Of a DNA stretch of 64,000 nt, positions 46,820 through 59,500 are shown piece after piece. A program made the translations under genes and the position numbers. Location of the stretch: positions 10,602,001 through 10,666,000 of the forward strand of contig NC_084711.1 in NCBI RefSeq assembly GCF_033807575.1, given 5' to 3'. The stretch comes from Cydia pomonella (Eukaryota > Arthropoda > Insecta > Lepidoptera > Tortricidae). The notes under the pieces are model-generated. The model saw only the letters and a list, made by a program, of their open reading frames with translations, did not search any database and had not been told where the DNA came from. Within the stretch, counting starts at the first letter, position 1. Each line of letters starts with the position of its first letter.

Positions 46820-47940
46820 AAATAAAAAAAAGTTTAATACATTTCAATAAAATAATACGGAAATAATGAAATAACGAACTTCAATTGACAGTTCAAACGA
46901 CAACTTTTTTTAAAAAAAAAAACTTTGTGAGAATTGCGGATACAACTATTTGTCAATTATAGTAGAGATCGTTAAAAGTAGAATTATTGACTTTGCGTAG
47001 CAATTGCGTATTTTTTTGAGTTCATTTTTTTGATTGTATAATAAAATACGTAAAATATGGTGTTATTATTACAAATAAAAACTTTTATTTAATTAATTAA
47101 TTATTACGAATGAGGATTCGTAGGGTGTTTTGGAACAATGCGGTCTGCCTTATTTCGGGGGTCTATTATAAACCGTCAATATATCGTTGAACTACGTATG
47201 CACTTTTTTGTCTCTTTCTTTTTGCTTATGACGTGAAAGGGACAAAGACAATAGAATTCAAATATTTCGGACTTTGAAACATTCGAATACAAAGGTCACT
47301 TGAATGTTATTTTGTCTCACTCAGTGAGCAAAATGCGATTTTGCTCATTGTTTTTAAGCAGCAAATTACCCTTGCTCCAGTTGCTGACGTGAAAAAGTGA
47401 TTTCAGTGTTTTTGGATTTCATTCCCCAAGGGGATTAAAAAGGGGATGAAAGTTTATATGGAAACCAAGTTTTAAAAGTCTTGAAAAGGATTATATTAAA
47501 ATAAGAAAAGTAGTTTAATCGTTTATGGAAATTCAACCCCGAAGGGGGTTTTATAAATGGAATGAACGTTTGTATGGGGATCAAGTTTGGAACTGCGTTA
47601 TTATAAGACATTTTCATAAAATACAAAAACGAATTTTTAGCGTTTTTGAAAATTCATTCCCTAATAGGGTTAAAAAGGGTTGAAAGCGTGTAACTGGAAC
47701 AACTTGAGTGGTGGCTTGAAATTCGTAGGAAGAGAAAATCTTAGAAAGTACGAAAAATAATATGTGCTTTTGAAAATGCATGCCTGCATGCCTGTGTCAT
47801 TCGGGAAATAAATCCACGCGGAACAAGTTGTGAGCAACAGCTACTCTATCTGAGATGACGTGTCTCGTTGCATGGTGAAAGTACAGCGTAGGTGTGTGGT
47901 TTAATAAACGGACTAATTTCACGTAGCTTCGTAAAAGTAG
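46820..47940. other. Intergenic, repeated AAAAGGGGATGAA-like segments
   Basis: 47410-47690 has three degenerate copies of a unit (ATTCCCCAAGGGGATTAAAA, AACCCCGAAGGGGGTTTTAT, ATTCCCTAATAGGGTTAAAA) about 110 bp apart, also seen reversed at 37250-37400. No gene. Confidence 0.5.
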
Positions 47941-47959
47941 TTCTAGCTAATTAGCATAT

Positions 47960-48158
47960 ATCTTATACCTTTAAATGAGCAATTCTTGTATATATATATA
48001 TATATATATATATCGGGATCTCGGAAACGGCTCTAACGATTTCGATGAAATTTGCTATATGGGGGTTTTCGGGGGCGAAAAATCGATCTAACTAGGTCTT
48101 ATCTCCGGGAAAACGCGCATTTTTGAGTTTCAATATGTTTTCCTTTAAATGAGCAATT

Positions 48159-48203
<45 letters not shown>

Positions 48204-48350
48204 GGATCTCGGAAACGGCTCTAACGATTTCGATGAAATTTGTTATATGGGGGTTTTCGGGGGCGAAAAATCGATCTAGCTAGGTCTTATCTCTGGGAAA
48301 ACGCGCATTTTTGAGTTTCAATATGTTATCCGAGCAAAGCTCGGTCTCCC
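47960..48350 (+). repeat. Tandem pair of GAGCAATTCTTGTATA / CTCGGAAACGGCTC repeat
   Basis: Two copies about 170 bp apart, each with a (TA)n run (47990-48013 and 48163-48200) followed by CGGGATCTCGGAAACGGCTC and a closing TTTTTGAGTTTCAATATGTT; the second ends with the inverted CCGAGCAAAGCTCGG. The related interrupted copy is at 27115. Confidence 0.75.
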
Positions 48351-48542
48351 AGATATTATTTACAAATAAGACATCTACTAGGAAGTAGGAAACAACCTCT
48401 ACTATTAGTTTGGGACCTACCTACCCCCACTCTAGCTATTTCCATATTGCTTGCGACGTAACAAAATTTGACTTGACAGTTTTTTGTAAATAATTTCAAT
48501 CGATCTTGATTTTCCTGAGGATCAAATGTCTATAAGGTAAAA

Positions 48543-49423
48543 GTACGGTTCACCGAACGGACGAAAATGGTCCCTTTCTCCGAATTTCGTCTACTTTAAG
48601 CTATAAGTCGATTACTTACAGCTCATATTAAGCTGTGTATTTTTTTTCCGCAAGCTAAATACCTTTCCCTTCTACTGTGTGGCAGAGCTAATAGTTTGCA
48701 CCGTAGTCGGGATGGAACAATTGAAAGAGTCGGCCGACTTCCGCCGACTGCCGCTTTGTATGGGCTACCTTAAGAAAATCGTTAAGTAATTGCGTATACT
48801 TCTTAAGGACATAAAACCGTTTCAAATTACGGACATAAAATCCTTTCAGAATATGGTTTATTATTTAATTAATGTGTGTATTTTAGCAAAATATGCTATT
48901 TCAATGCAGTCATGTTCTCATAACTTAAGTAAAATGTGGATTCGGTGATGAGTGCACCCATAATTTGATTATAAGGTATTGCCGAACAGCGTCCGGAATC
49001 AGAGAAAGCGTATGTTTTTAAAATTATTTTTTTAGGGGTTGATTATGAACTATTTAAATTAACTACCTTACTTCACAAATAAAAAAAAATGTATTTGTAA
49101 TTTAATGAGCAAAACGAACAACAATTACCTATATATATTATTGTAAAACTGCGTTTGAAATGATAATGTTTTACGACTTTTTAGCTTCAAAATAAGCTTT
49201 TTCGCAAGGTTATTGAAAAAAAAAATTGAGGTATTTTACGTCACTTTTGGTAATAGGTAAGTTCTACGGTTTTGTGATGGATTCAATTATACGTTTTAAT
49301 GTAAAATTTGTGGTTACGCCATATAAATTACGATACAAACACTATTTTCAAAATCTGTTCGCGTAATAGGTTCCACATATTTGCCAGGTTTCGTTCACCG
49401 AACGGCCGTTCGGTGAATCGTAC
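48543..49423. mobile_element. Terminal-inverted-repeat element, GTACGGTTCACCGAACGG ends
   Basis: Left end 48543-48560 and right end 49406-49423 are inverted with one mismatch. At the right end a perfect palindrome (TTCACCGAACGG and its complement) abuts. 881 bp, no ORF. Class uncertain. Confidence 0.65.
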
Positions 49424-49744
49424 CCATGGGCTCTGCTAGACTGCTACCGAATTCGTGCCAATTTTGGCCTTGTTTTGATTCGGTATACATTGAAATCTCA
49501 TCCTTATTGCACAATTATTTAGGTCGATATCAGTTTATAATATATTTTCATCACTTCTTCAAATGCCAGCGCTTCTTAACATGATTACATCTACTGCCGA
49601 TGAAGGTCCTAGAATGAGATACAATAAAGTTTATTTATACATACATATTTAATTGTTATGATTGTTACTAATAGAGGCAAAACAAAGATTTTCCGCCCGG
49701 AGCCTCGCAGACGCTAAGGCCGCCCCTGCTTGCAAAAAACCAAA

Positions 49745-49855
49745 TGGAACGCTTTTTTATACTACGTCGGTGGTAAACAAGCTTACGACCCGCCTGGTGG
49801 TAAGCGGTTACCGTAGATTATGGACGCCTGCAACTCTAGAGAAGCTAAGATAAGC
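49745..49855 (-). repeat. LINE 3' tail, minus strand
   Basis: Reverse complement gives GAGTTGCAGGCGTCCATAAT, TTACCACCAGGCGGGTCGTA and GCTTGTTTACCACC, as at 33425. Confidence 0.7.
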
Positions 49856-50299
49856 GTTAAAATGTATAGAAATGTTAGCAAAACGTTGCTTTGTTTTCTA
49901 TAAACGATTGTCATCTTGACTAGGCCCCCTGACCCTACAAACAAATGAACGCAGCGAGTACATAGTATAAGTTTCGTTGTTTAATGCAGCTTAAAATTAT
50001 AATATAAATTGTATTAGTAATTTTAGTTATATTAATTTCAATGTTAGGATTTTAAACATAAGTAGAAGTATCTGTCCGAAGCATTGAATATTATGAAGTT
50101 TGAAATTAGTCATATTTGTATACCTACGGCCAAAGAATATTATGCCCATAATATATTAGTAACACAGCTTTTTAGGCGAATTGAAGCATTATTATAATGA
50201 AATTTATGTGAAATAGTGTTATGCCAATCGTGTTAGCCATGTGAAAATATGACAATCCATTTTATGCGAAAAAGAGGGCAACCGGATAAAATAGATTCC

Positions 50300-50367
50300 G
50301 CCATTTGTTTTGCTTCAGATTTATTAAGTAATTTTTCAATGTGCAATCACTTTGTAAATGTGTTAGT
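50300..50367 (-). promoter_or_regulatory. ASL 3' UTR and poly(A) signal
   Basis: AATAAA on the minus strand at 50325-50320, 43 nt after the stop codon, implies a very short 3' UTR. Confidence 0.6.
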
Positions 50368-50569
50368 TCATTTTAGACCACAAGGGTACGGCGTTTCATC
50401 CGGCCTAGGGACCAGGGAGCAGGGCGGCTGTCCTCGCAGCCAGTCTTTCAGCACTTCAAGTTGCTGCTCCACGGCCTGCTTGGCTGTCCCACCCGCGCTC
50501 GAGTACTGCTCCACGCTTGATTCCCACGAGAACAAAGAGGCCAGCTCCTTCTCTGTACCGAATTCTGGA
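50368..50569 (-). CDS. Asl: ASL terminal exon
   Basis: Acceptor ATTTTCAG; PEFGTEKELASLFSWESSVE then QYSSAGGTAKQAVEQQLEVL, and a Pro/Cys-containing tail (GQPPCSLVPRPDETPYPC) to TGA at 50370-50368. The tail replaces the short end of vertebrate ASL. Confidence 0.92.
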
Positions 50570-53500
50570 CTGAAAATGAAGATACAATATTACATCTTGA
50601 GTAAAATATAGCCAGTTCAATTTAAAAAATCCAGTAAGTTTTGCAACATGAATTATTTATGCAAGGCCTCGGGAATGGGATACAGTCTTAAATTGTTCTA
50701 GTTAATAACATTAAATGCATTCATTTTGGTGCCGTGGTCAGGATACATTTAGTAGCACATATTAGTTACAAATTCTAGTGATCATTTTATGTCTACCTTA
50801 TAGCAACGTATTCGTTATGCGGCAGTCCCTGCAAGTCGACGCCCAGCTCCGAAGCACGACGCAGGGCAACGCCGATCAAATGGTGCGCACGACGAAAAGG
50901 CACGCCGTGCCGCACCAATGCGTGTGCTAAGTCCGTCGCTAGCATGTCTGGCTCGAGACAGCTAATTGCCCTACTACTGTTCACCTGCAATGTTTCGATC
51001 TAGAAATTAATCTGTAACTTTTTATTAAAAATCATTTTCAAACATAATTAGCACAATCGGAATAGGAACAACCTTAAAAATCTTAAAATCTCTGGTACAG
51101 TCCTAAAATTTGGCATGTACAGTGAAACTTGGTTAAGTGGGACCTGGATAAGTGAGAAACCCCTATAGCTGGGACTCATGATGCGGTCCCGATTGAGCAC
51201 TGAATTACTTCTGTTAGTGAGACAAAACAAACCTCTATAACTGAGATTAGTACTTTGATTTTATCGTCACATTTACCTCTATAATTGAGACAAAAAGTGT
51301 ATTTACCTCTTTTACTGAGACCATATTGGCAAGAATACTTTTGCTCAATTGTTTTTTTAAGAATGTTATAGGAATCGACCTCTGTATCTGAGATAACGTC
51401 AATCCCTCAACCTCTTTAACTAAGACTATTCCAGATAAATTCCCGTTTTTTTTACTAATTCTCACTTTAGGATGGTATTCCACCTGTATAATTAATTTGT
51501 TCAATGTGCCTTGCGTCTCACTCTCTCATTAAAGCAAAACGTTGTTATACCATACTTACCCACAAATTCCGCATTTGGTTAATTGCGTCGGTCTTCAAGT
51601 TTTATTGTCTTAGTTTAAATAGTTAAAACTATAGAAATATAAGCTAAAATCTTGATAAGTAACGTTTTTCATTTTTGAAAATGGTGAGACACAATAAAGC
51701 CTGTATCAAATTTAATGTCAAAATCTATCTTTTGTAGACACATTAAAAATAAGTTGCGAAAAAATATTTATAGACTCACAGAAAAGTTCACTCAATGTTC
51801 TGAAGGACAAGGATTATTTTACCTTATTTTTATTGATAAGATAACAACTCATACGTAATGTTTACAAAATAACTTACTAACTAACCACCTCTATAACTGA
51901 AATAACCTCTATTAATGGAACCTCTGTAAATGAGACATACATTTATTTATACCTGGCTAATTGAGACCCTGAGTAAGTGGAATACCTCTTTAAGTGAGAC
52001 GAATTTGCAGGTGCCTTGAAGTCTCAGTTATCCAGGTTTCACGGTATATAAATTAAAGGCCCCTTTTTCATGCCCACACTATTTGACATTTGGGGACCTC
52101 GAGGAATCGCAGCCATTTCGGAAAATGTGTACCATCCAGGAGAAATTCGCTTTTTACTCTAAATCTACGTTCTTTATGAAAATATTGTGTAAGGCAACAT
52201 TCAAGCTTATTAAATTCTACACAAAATAGTCTTAAACATCTTTGTGGAAAAAATATATCTCGCTATAAAAGAAAAATTTGCTGAACCCAGATATACCCTT
52301 TACGCTTATACCCTTTCAGGGGATATTCTCTTAATAGGATACATGGAAGAATATTAATTGCACTTTAACAATATATTTGTACATGGTCTATCCCAATATC
52401 AATATTTTACTTGATTGCGACTTAACCAGAAAGTAGGGTCATGGGTTTAAGTACTGATGATTCAGTACAACCTGTAGGTTAGGTAGATACTGGAACGATT
52501 TTTTTTACTGACGTATCTATAGATTCCTCTTGCCCTTCACAACATGTGTACACTTGTTTTATTAAAGAAAAATAAATACAGCCGCCTTGAGAGGATTTCG
52601 AATATTAAATAATATTTTTTCTTCTACTATTGAGCGTATTTCAATAAAATAAACATCAGTAGATCCATAATTAGTACACGAGTGCTATGCAATAAAAAGT
52701 TAGTGAAACTATCTGAAGAAAAATGTGTAGGGCTAAATAGTGTGATTGCAAAAACAGATTTTAGGTCTTATAGCGGGTTCAAACAATAGTGACAGTAATC
52801 AACCTACAATTTCTGGGATCCCTGTTTGCGTGTCTTAAAATTTGAGCTTCAGGGACATTTCGGGGACCACGGGATCAGACGGCAACAGGTGTCAATTTAT
52901 TTATTGCCACTATTGTTTGAACAGCCGCCGAACATCATTGAAGAAACGAAAGCCGCCAGACTCCGATGGCTCTGGCACGTAGTCCGGATGGGTGAGGATC
53001 GTGCAGTCTGGAGGCCCGTACTCTGGAGTTCCTAATGGCCGAAGACCGTCTGGACGCCGCAGGTACCACTGGAGAGACGAAGTGCAAAAAGACCCTAGCA
53101 AACTCGGCGCCGTCGACTGGACAGAAACGGTTTTGGACAGAGAAGCATGGCGGTCTTTGTCACTTCCGATCGCTGCGCCACAACAGTAAGTAATGTTTGA
53201 TTGAACCTCATTTAAGACCTAAAATCTGTTTTTGCAATCACATTATTTAGCCCTAAACATTTATCCGCTGTTAATTTTAGTCACTTTGTATTGCATAGCA
53301 CTCGTATACTAATAATTATGGATCTACTGATGTCTATTTTATTGAAATCCGCTTTATAGTTTAGACGTTAGAAGAAAAAATATGATTTAATATTCGGAGT
53401 CCTCTCAAGGCGGTTGGTTAAATTTTTCTTTAATAAAACAAGTGTAAACAGGTTGTGAAGGGTAAGAGGAATCTGCCAATAGGTACATCATTTTAAAAAA

Positions 53501-56500
53501 TCCTTCCAGTATCCTAAGCTATAGGATGTACTGCATCATCAGTACTTAAACCCAAAACCCTACTTTCTGGCTAAGTCGCAGTCGAGTAAAATGTTAATAT
53601 TGGGGTAGATTACGTAAAAATGTATAGTTAAAAGTGGAATTTATATTGCTTACACCATATTTTCATAAAGAACGTAGATTTAGAGTAAAACGCCTCTCCA
53701 GGATGGTACACATTTTCCAAGATGGCTGCGATTCTTCGAGGTCCCCAAATGTGAAATGGTATGGGCATGAAAAAGGGGCCTTAAATGTATGTACATTCAA
53801 ATTTCAGGACTGTCATAGAGATTTCAAGGTTGATCCTTTTCCGATTGTGCTAAATGACAGGGACCGGACCCGCTTACCCTAACCCGTTCAAAAACCCGGG
53901 TTATTGTAAAGCTGTGTTCCAAAAACCGCTTCATTTCGGTAAGCTTTTGATTCGCTTACCGGTTAAGAAACTAATCCTTTTATTTGAATTAATTCAGGTT
54001 AGCGCTTACCGATATTAAAAACCCGGGAAAGGGTTACCCCTTCAAGCGCTGATTAAATACGAACAAGCTGTTTTAACTTTTACGTGAACTGCATATGGTC
54101 TATTAACGTAGCGCCCGACGCGAAACACGGCGGCGCGGCGGCAGTCGGTATTTGTCAAAGGCTTTGTAATTTGCCGACCTAATATTGCTAATTCAAACAA
54201 AAGTGTACGTTAAGTCAAGTAGCGCACAACGTAGATTTCAAAACACATGCTAAAGTTTAAGGCAAATTACCTAATATGGTAAGGCGTTGCATTGATTTTG
54301 GTATATTTTTGTTTAGTACCTATTACTCCTATTATAGTCACTTTCTTTATCGTTAGCTGTCTGTGCACATCTCCTGTGTCAGTGGAACTCATCAATGGCT
54401 TCTAATAATTTTATCGAGTTCGGGCTCATTTTAAAGGTCTTGACGAGTTCTTTACGATACACATGGTGGAGAGGGTCTGATGGTGGAATCGGAAGGTGTC
54501 GATGGAACTCATCGATAACTACTAATAATGCTATCGAGTTTGGGCTCATTTTAAATATCTTGACGAGTTCTTTACGATACACATGGTGGCGAGGGTCTGA
54601 TGGTGGAATCGGAAGGTGTCAGTGGAACTCATCGATAACTACTAGTAATGCTATCGAGTTTGGGCTCATTTTAAAGGTCTTGACGAGTTCTTTACGATAC
54701 ACATGGTGGCGAGGGTCTGATGGTGGAATCGGAAGGTGTTGATGGAACTCATCGATAACTACAAGTAATGCTATCGAGTTTGGGCTCATTTTAAAGGTCT
54801 TCATGAGTTCTTTACGATACACATGGTGGCGAGGGTCTGATGGTGGAATCGGAAGGTGTTGATGGAACTCATCGATAACTACAAGTAATGCTATCGAGTT
54901 TGGGCTCATTTTAAAGGTCTTCATGAGTTCTTTACGATACACATGGTGACGAAGGTCTGATAGTGAAATCGGAAGTTGTCAATGGAACTCATAGATGACT
55001 TCCCATAATGCTATCGAGTTTAAGCTCATTTTAAATGTTATGACGAGTTCTTTACGATACACATGGTTGAGGTCCATCATTTTTGAAAACCACATTCCCT
55101 AAAACCTATAAAACGACATCCATGACAACTTTTATGACAAATTGCATGGCCGCCATCCTGGATTCCAAAATAGTCATGATTTTCAAAATCTGCACTCCCT
55201 AAAACTTATATAACGACATCCATGACGATTTTTATGACATTGTACATGGTCACCATCTTGGACTCCAAAATGGTCATCTTTTTCGGAATCTGCACTCCCT
55301 AAAACCTATAAAACGACATCCATGACGACTTTTATGACAAATTGCATGGTCGTCATATTGGATTCCAAAATAGTCATGATTTTCGAAATCCGCACTCCGT
55401 AAAACCTATACAACGACATCCATGACTATTTTTCTGACATATATCATGGTCGGCATCATGAATTCCAAAATGATCATCTTTTTCGAAATCCGCACTCTCT
55501 AAAACCTATAAAACGACATCCATGATGACTTTTATTAAATAGTACGTGGCCGTCATCTTGGATTCCAAAATAGTCATGATTTTCGAAATCCGCACTCCCT
55601 AAAACCTAAAAAATTACTTCCATGATGACTTTTACGACAACATGTGTGGCCGCCACCTTTGATTTCAAAATGGTCATCATTTTCGAAATCCGCACTTCCT
55701 AAAACCTATTAAACGATATCTATGACGACTTTTATGACAAATTGCATGGCCTCCACCTTGGATTCGAAAATAGTCATCATTTTCGGAATCTGCACTCCCT
55801 AAAACCTATATAATGACATCCATGACGATTTTTATGACATTGTACATGGTCACCATCTTGGACTCCAAAATGGTAATCTTTTTCGAAATCTGCACTTCCT
55901 AAAACATATAAAACTACATCCATGACAACTTTTATGACAAATTGCATGGCCGCCATCTTGGATTCCAAAACAGTCATGATTTTCGAAATCCGTATTCCCT
56001 AAAACCTATAAAACGACATCAATAAAGACTTTTATGACAAATTGCATGGCCGCCATCTTGGACTTCGAAATGGTCATCATTTTCGAAATCCGCACTCCCT
56101 AAAACGTATAAAACGACATCCATGACGACTTTTATGACAAATTGCATGGCCGCCATCTTGGATTCCAAAATAGTCATAATTTTCGAAATCCGCACTCCCT
56201 AAAACCTATAAAACGACATCCATGACGATTTTTATGACGTAGTACATGGTCACCATCTTGGACTCCATCCATGACGACTTTTATGACAAATTGCATGGCC
56301 GCCATCCTGGATTCCAAAATAGTCATGATTTTCAAAATCTGCACTCCCTAAAACTTATATAACGACATCCATGACGATTTTTATGACATTGTACATGGTC
56401 ACCATCTTGGACTCCAAAATGGTCATCTTTTTCGGAATCTGCACTCCCTAAAACGTATGAAACGACATCCATGACGACTTTTATGACAAATTGCATGGCC

Positions 56501-59500
56501 ACCATCTTGGATTCCAAAATAGTCATGATTTTCGAAATCCGCACCCCCTTAAACCTATAAAACGACATCCATGAAGACTTTTATGACAAATTGCATGGCC
56601 GCCATCTTGGACTCCAAAATGGTCATCATTTTCGAAATCCGCACCCCCTGAAACGTATAAAACGACATCCATGACGACTTTTATGAAAAATTGCATGGCT
56701 GCCATCTTGGATTCCAAAATAGTCATGATTTTCGAATCCGCACTCCCTAAAACCTATAAAACGACATCCATGACGATTTTTATGACATAGTACATGGTCA
56801 CCATCTTGGACTCCATCCATGACGACTTTTATGACAAATTGCATGGCCGCCATCTTGGATTCCAAAATATTCATGATTTTCGAAATCTGCACTCCCTAAA
56901 ACCTATATAACGACATCCATGACGATTTTTATGACATAGTACATGGTCACCATCTTGGACTCCAAAATGGTCATCTTTTTCTAAATCTGCACTCCCATAA
57001 ACCTAAAAACCGATTTACATGACGACTTTTATGACTTACTGCATGGCCGCCATCTTGGATTCCAAAATCGTCATCATTTTCGAAATCCGCACTCCCTAAA
57101 ACCTATAAAACGACATCCATGACGATTTTTATGACGTAGTATATGGTCACCATCTTGGACTCCATCCATGACGACTTTTATGACAAATTGCATGGCCGCC
57201 ATCCTGGATTCCAAAATAGTCATGATTTTCAAAATCTGCACTCCCTAAAACTTATATAACGACATCCATGACGATTTTTATGACATTGTACATGGTCACC
57301 ATCTTGGACTCCAAAATGGTCATCTTTTTCGGAATCTGCACTCCCTAAAACGTATGAAACGACATCCATGACGACTTTTATGACAAATTGCATGGCCACC
57401 ATCTTGGATTCCAAAATAGTCATGATTTTCGAAATCCGCACCCCCTAAAACCTATAAAACGACATCCATGAAGACTTTTATGACAAATTGCATGGCCGCC
57501 ATCTTGGACTCCAAAATGGTCATCATTTTCGAAATCCGCACTCCCTAAAACGTATAAAACGACATCCATGACGACTTTTATGAAAAATTGCATGGCTGCC
57601 ATCTTGGATTCCAAAATAGTCATGATTTTCGAATCCGCACATCCATGACGATTTTTATGACATAGTACATGGTCACCATCTTGGACTCCATCCATGACGA
57701 CTTTTATGACAAATTGCATGGCCGCCATCTTGGATTCCAAAATAGTCATGATTTTCGAAATCTGCACTCCCTAAAACCTATATAACGACATCCATGACGA
57801 TTTTTATGACATAGTACATGGTCACCATCTTGGACTCCAAAATGGTCATCTTTTTCGAAATCGGAACTCCCTAAAACCTAAAAATGATGATTTTTATGAC
57901 AGTGTGTGGCCGCCATCTTACTAAAACCGGATACAAATAAGCATCTATATAGTAAGTCAACATTAACGAAAAGTACTTTTACGTCGGTAGTTACAATATA
58001 ACTATCGAATCAATTACGTAATGCCCATCTCTGCCGCGATGCCGCAGCGGTGGAGGAAAGGCGCGGGAGAGGGGTAAGGCTTACCCTAAACCGAAAGGTT
58101 ACCGGTTAGTACACGCAAAACACAAACCGAATCAGCTCCTGTAAGCGGTAACCACTTGTTACGATTAGGTTAATCTGAATAATACGGGTTAATCATTATT
58201 GTTGGGTAACCGGTTGAACGGGTTACCCATACGATTAGCTTATCATATGAAGGGGTTACCCATTCGAACGGGTAAGCCAAATGAACGGGTTTTCCGGTCC
58301 CTAAATCCGGTTCGAATAATTCGAAGTAATATGAATTCCAATAGAAAAAGCAAATAATGTAAACAAATATGACAGCTTTTGTTGCATTGACATATATCTA
58401 AGGACAGGCCTTACGGGTACCAAGACTGGTGCTAGTTGAGTGGTGTCACTCACGAATTCGACGATTGCACTGCACGATTGGGTGCAATTCGTGTGCGTGA
58501 CACCGCTGTACTGGCCCCATTCTTATTGCCCGTAAGGCCCGTCTTTAGATATATGTTAATGTTTTGTTGGCATTTGGCATGTAACCTAACTTTTTTTATG
58601 GAGGTTTATTTACTGAAATATTATAAACATAATATTCAACAAAAAATTGTACAAATAAAATATTTAAGTATGTGTAATAAATATAAATTGTTGATAAGAT
58701 CATAATATTCATAATTGTCGACAAAGAGTGCATGATTACGAAGTATTGAAGGTAAATTGATTTGTTTAGATCATATGCAATTTCTATTTTACTCCACTTA
58801 TAGACCGATCTCTATTAGAACTATGTCGTATTATGACTGTAGGCATCGGAGTTTTTATCGCACGGTAAGACGTTAGCGAGCTATGGAGTCGACATTAGCA
58901 ATAAAATTCAACTCATATTCATAAAAATTCAACTCATATTCAAATCAAAAAAATCCATTAACCCGCATGTCATATCAATGTGGTTCAGTGAAGGGGACGG
59001 ACTGAAAATCAGCGCTGCGCAATCAATTTGTAATAAAATGGCTGACGCAGCGTACGCTGAGTCCGTTCCTTTTGCCGCGCATGCCTATTATTATTATTTT
59101 TAAGTGAAACATTGTATTTTGTGTGGCAATAAATGGTTTCTTATTCTTATTCTTATTCTTATTCTTATAATATAAAAATAACTGTTTGAAGGCTCAAGTG
59201 CTATGCTCATTTCTAAGGCGTTTTCATTATGGTAAAAACCTGTCAAGTGCGAGTTCGTTTTACTCGCGCACCGAGGGTTCCGTACAAACTTTTAATTATC
59301 TCGTGTAACTATAAAGGCGAAAGACCTTTGAACTTTGCGCGATGAAATGCACGTAGGTTGGTTTTTCGAGGATAATTCTCTATCGTGTGAATTAGGAAAG
59401 GTTTTTTGTTAATTAAAAAAAAAAAGTTACCAAGAATATTTTTTATTACGATAGGCTATTAAAATTTAGTTTTAAATTGATTTATTATACAATTTCCATT

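Larger units (their letters stand above)
51043..53857. mobile_element. Large foldback with LINE fragment in the loop
   Basis: The left arm is 51043-51119 plus 52045-52771 (split by the pogo-like element); the right arm is about 53212-53857. Matching pairs: TTAGCACAATCGG against CCGATTGTGCTAA; AAGGCCCCTTTTTCATGCCC against its complement; AGGGCTAAATA-TGTGATTGC and AAAAACAGATTTTAGGTCTT against complements at 53213-53260. The arms are about 0.65-0.8 kb and roughly 85-90% alike by eye; the left arm has an extra block near 52230-52330. Confidence 0.75.
53859..58302. mobile_element. 4.4-kb unit with AGGGACCGGA inverted ends enclosing two satellite arrays
   Basis: Left AGGGACCGGA at 53859-53868, right TCCGGTCCCT at 58293-58302. 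Both subterminal zones (about 53870-54060 and 58075-58290) are crowded with GGTTACCC, GCTTACC and AACGGGTAA motifs in both orientations, as expected for transposase-binding subterminal repeats. Inside lie a 120-bp array and a 100-bp array. No protein-coding frame. The superfamily is unknown and a target duplication is not clear. Confidence 0.6.

Noticed and set aside
54379..54942. Repeat protein with 40-residue units on the minus strand
   Set aside because: Explained by a 120-bp satellite monomer being a multiple of three; similar frames exist on the plus strand and there is no start, splice or promoter context.
55777..57767. Several minus-strand proteins of the type MTILESKMAAMQFVIKVVMD
   Set aside because: They are frames of the 100-bp satellite, shift frame at each unit and have no gene context.
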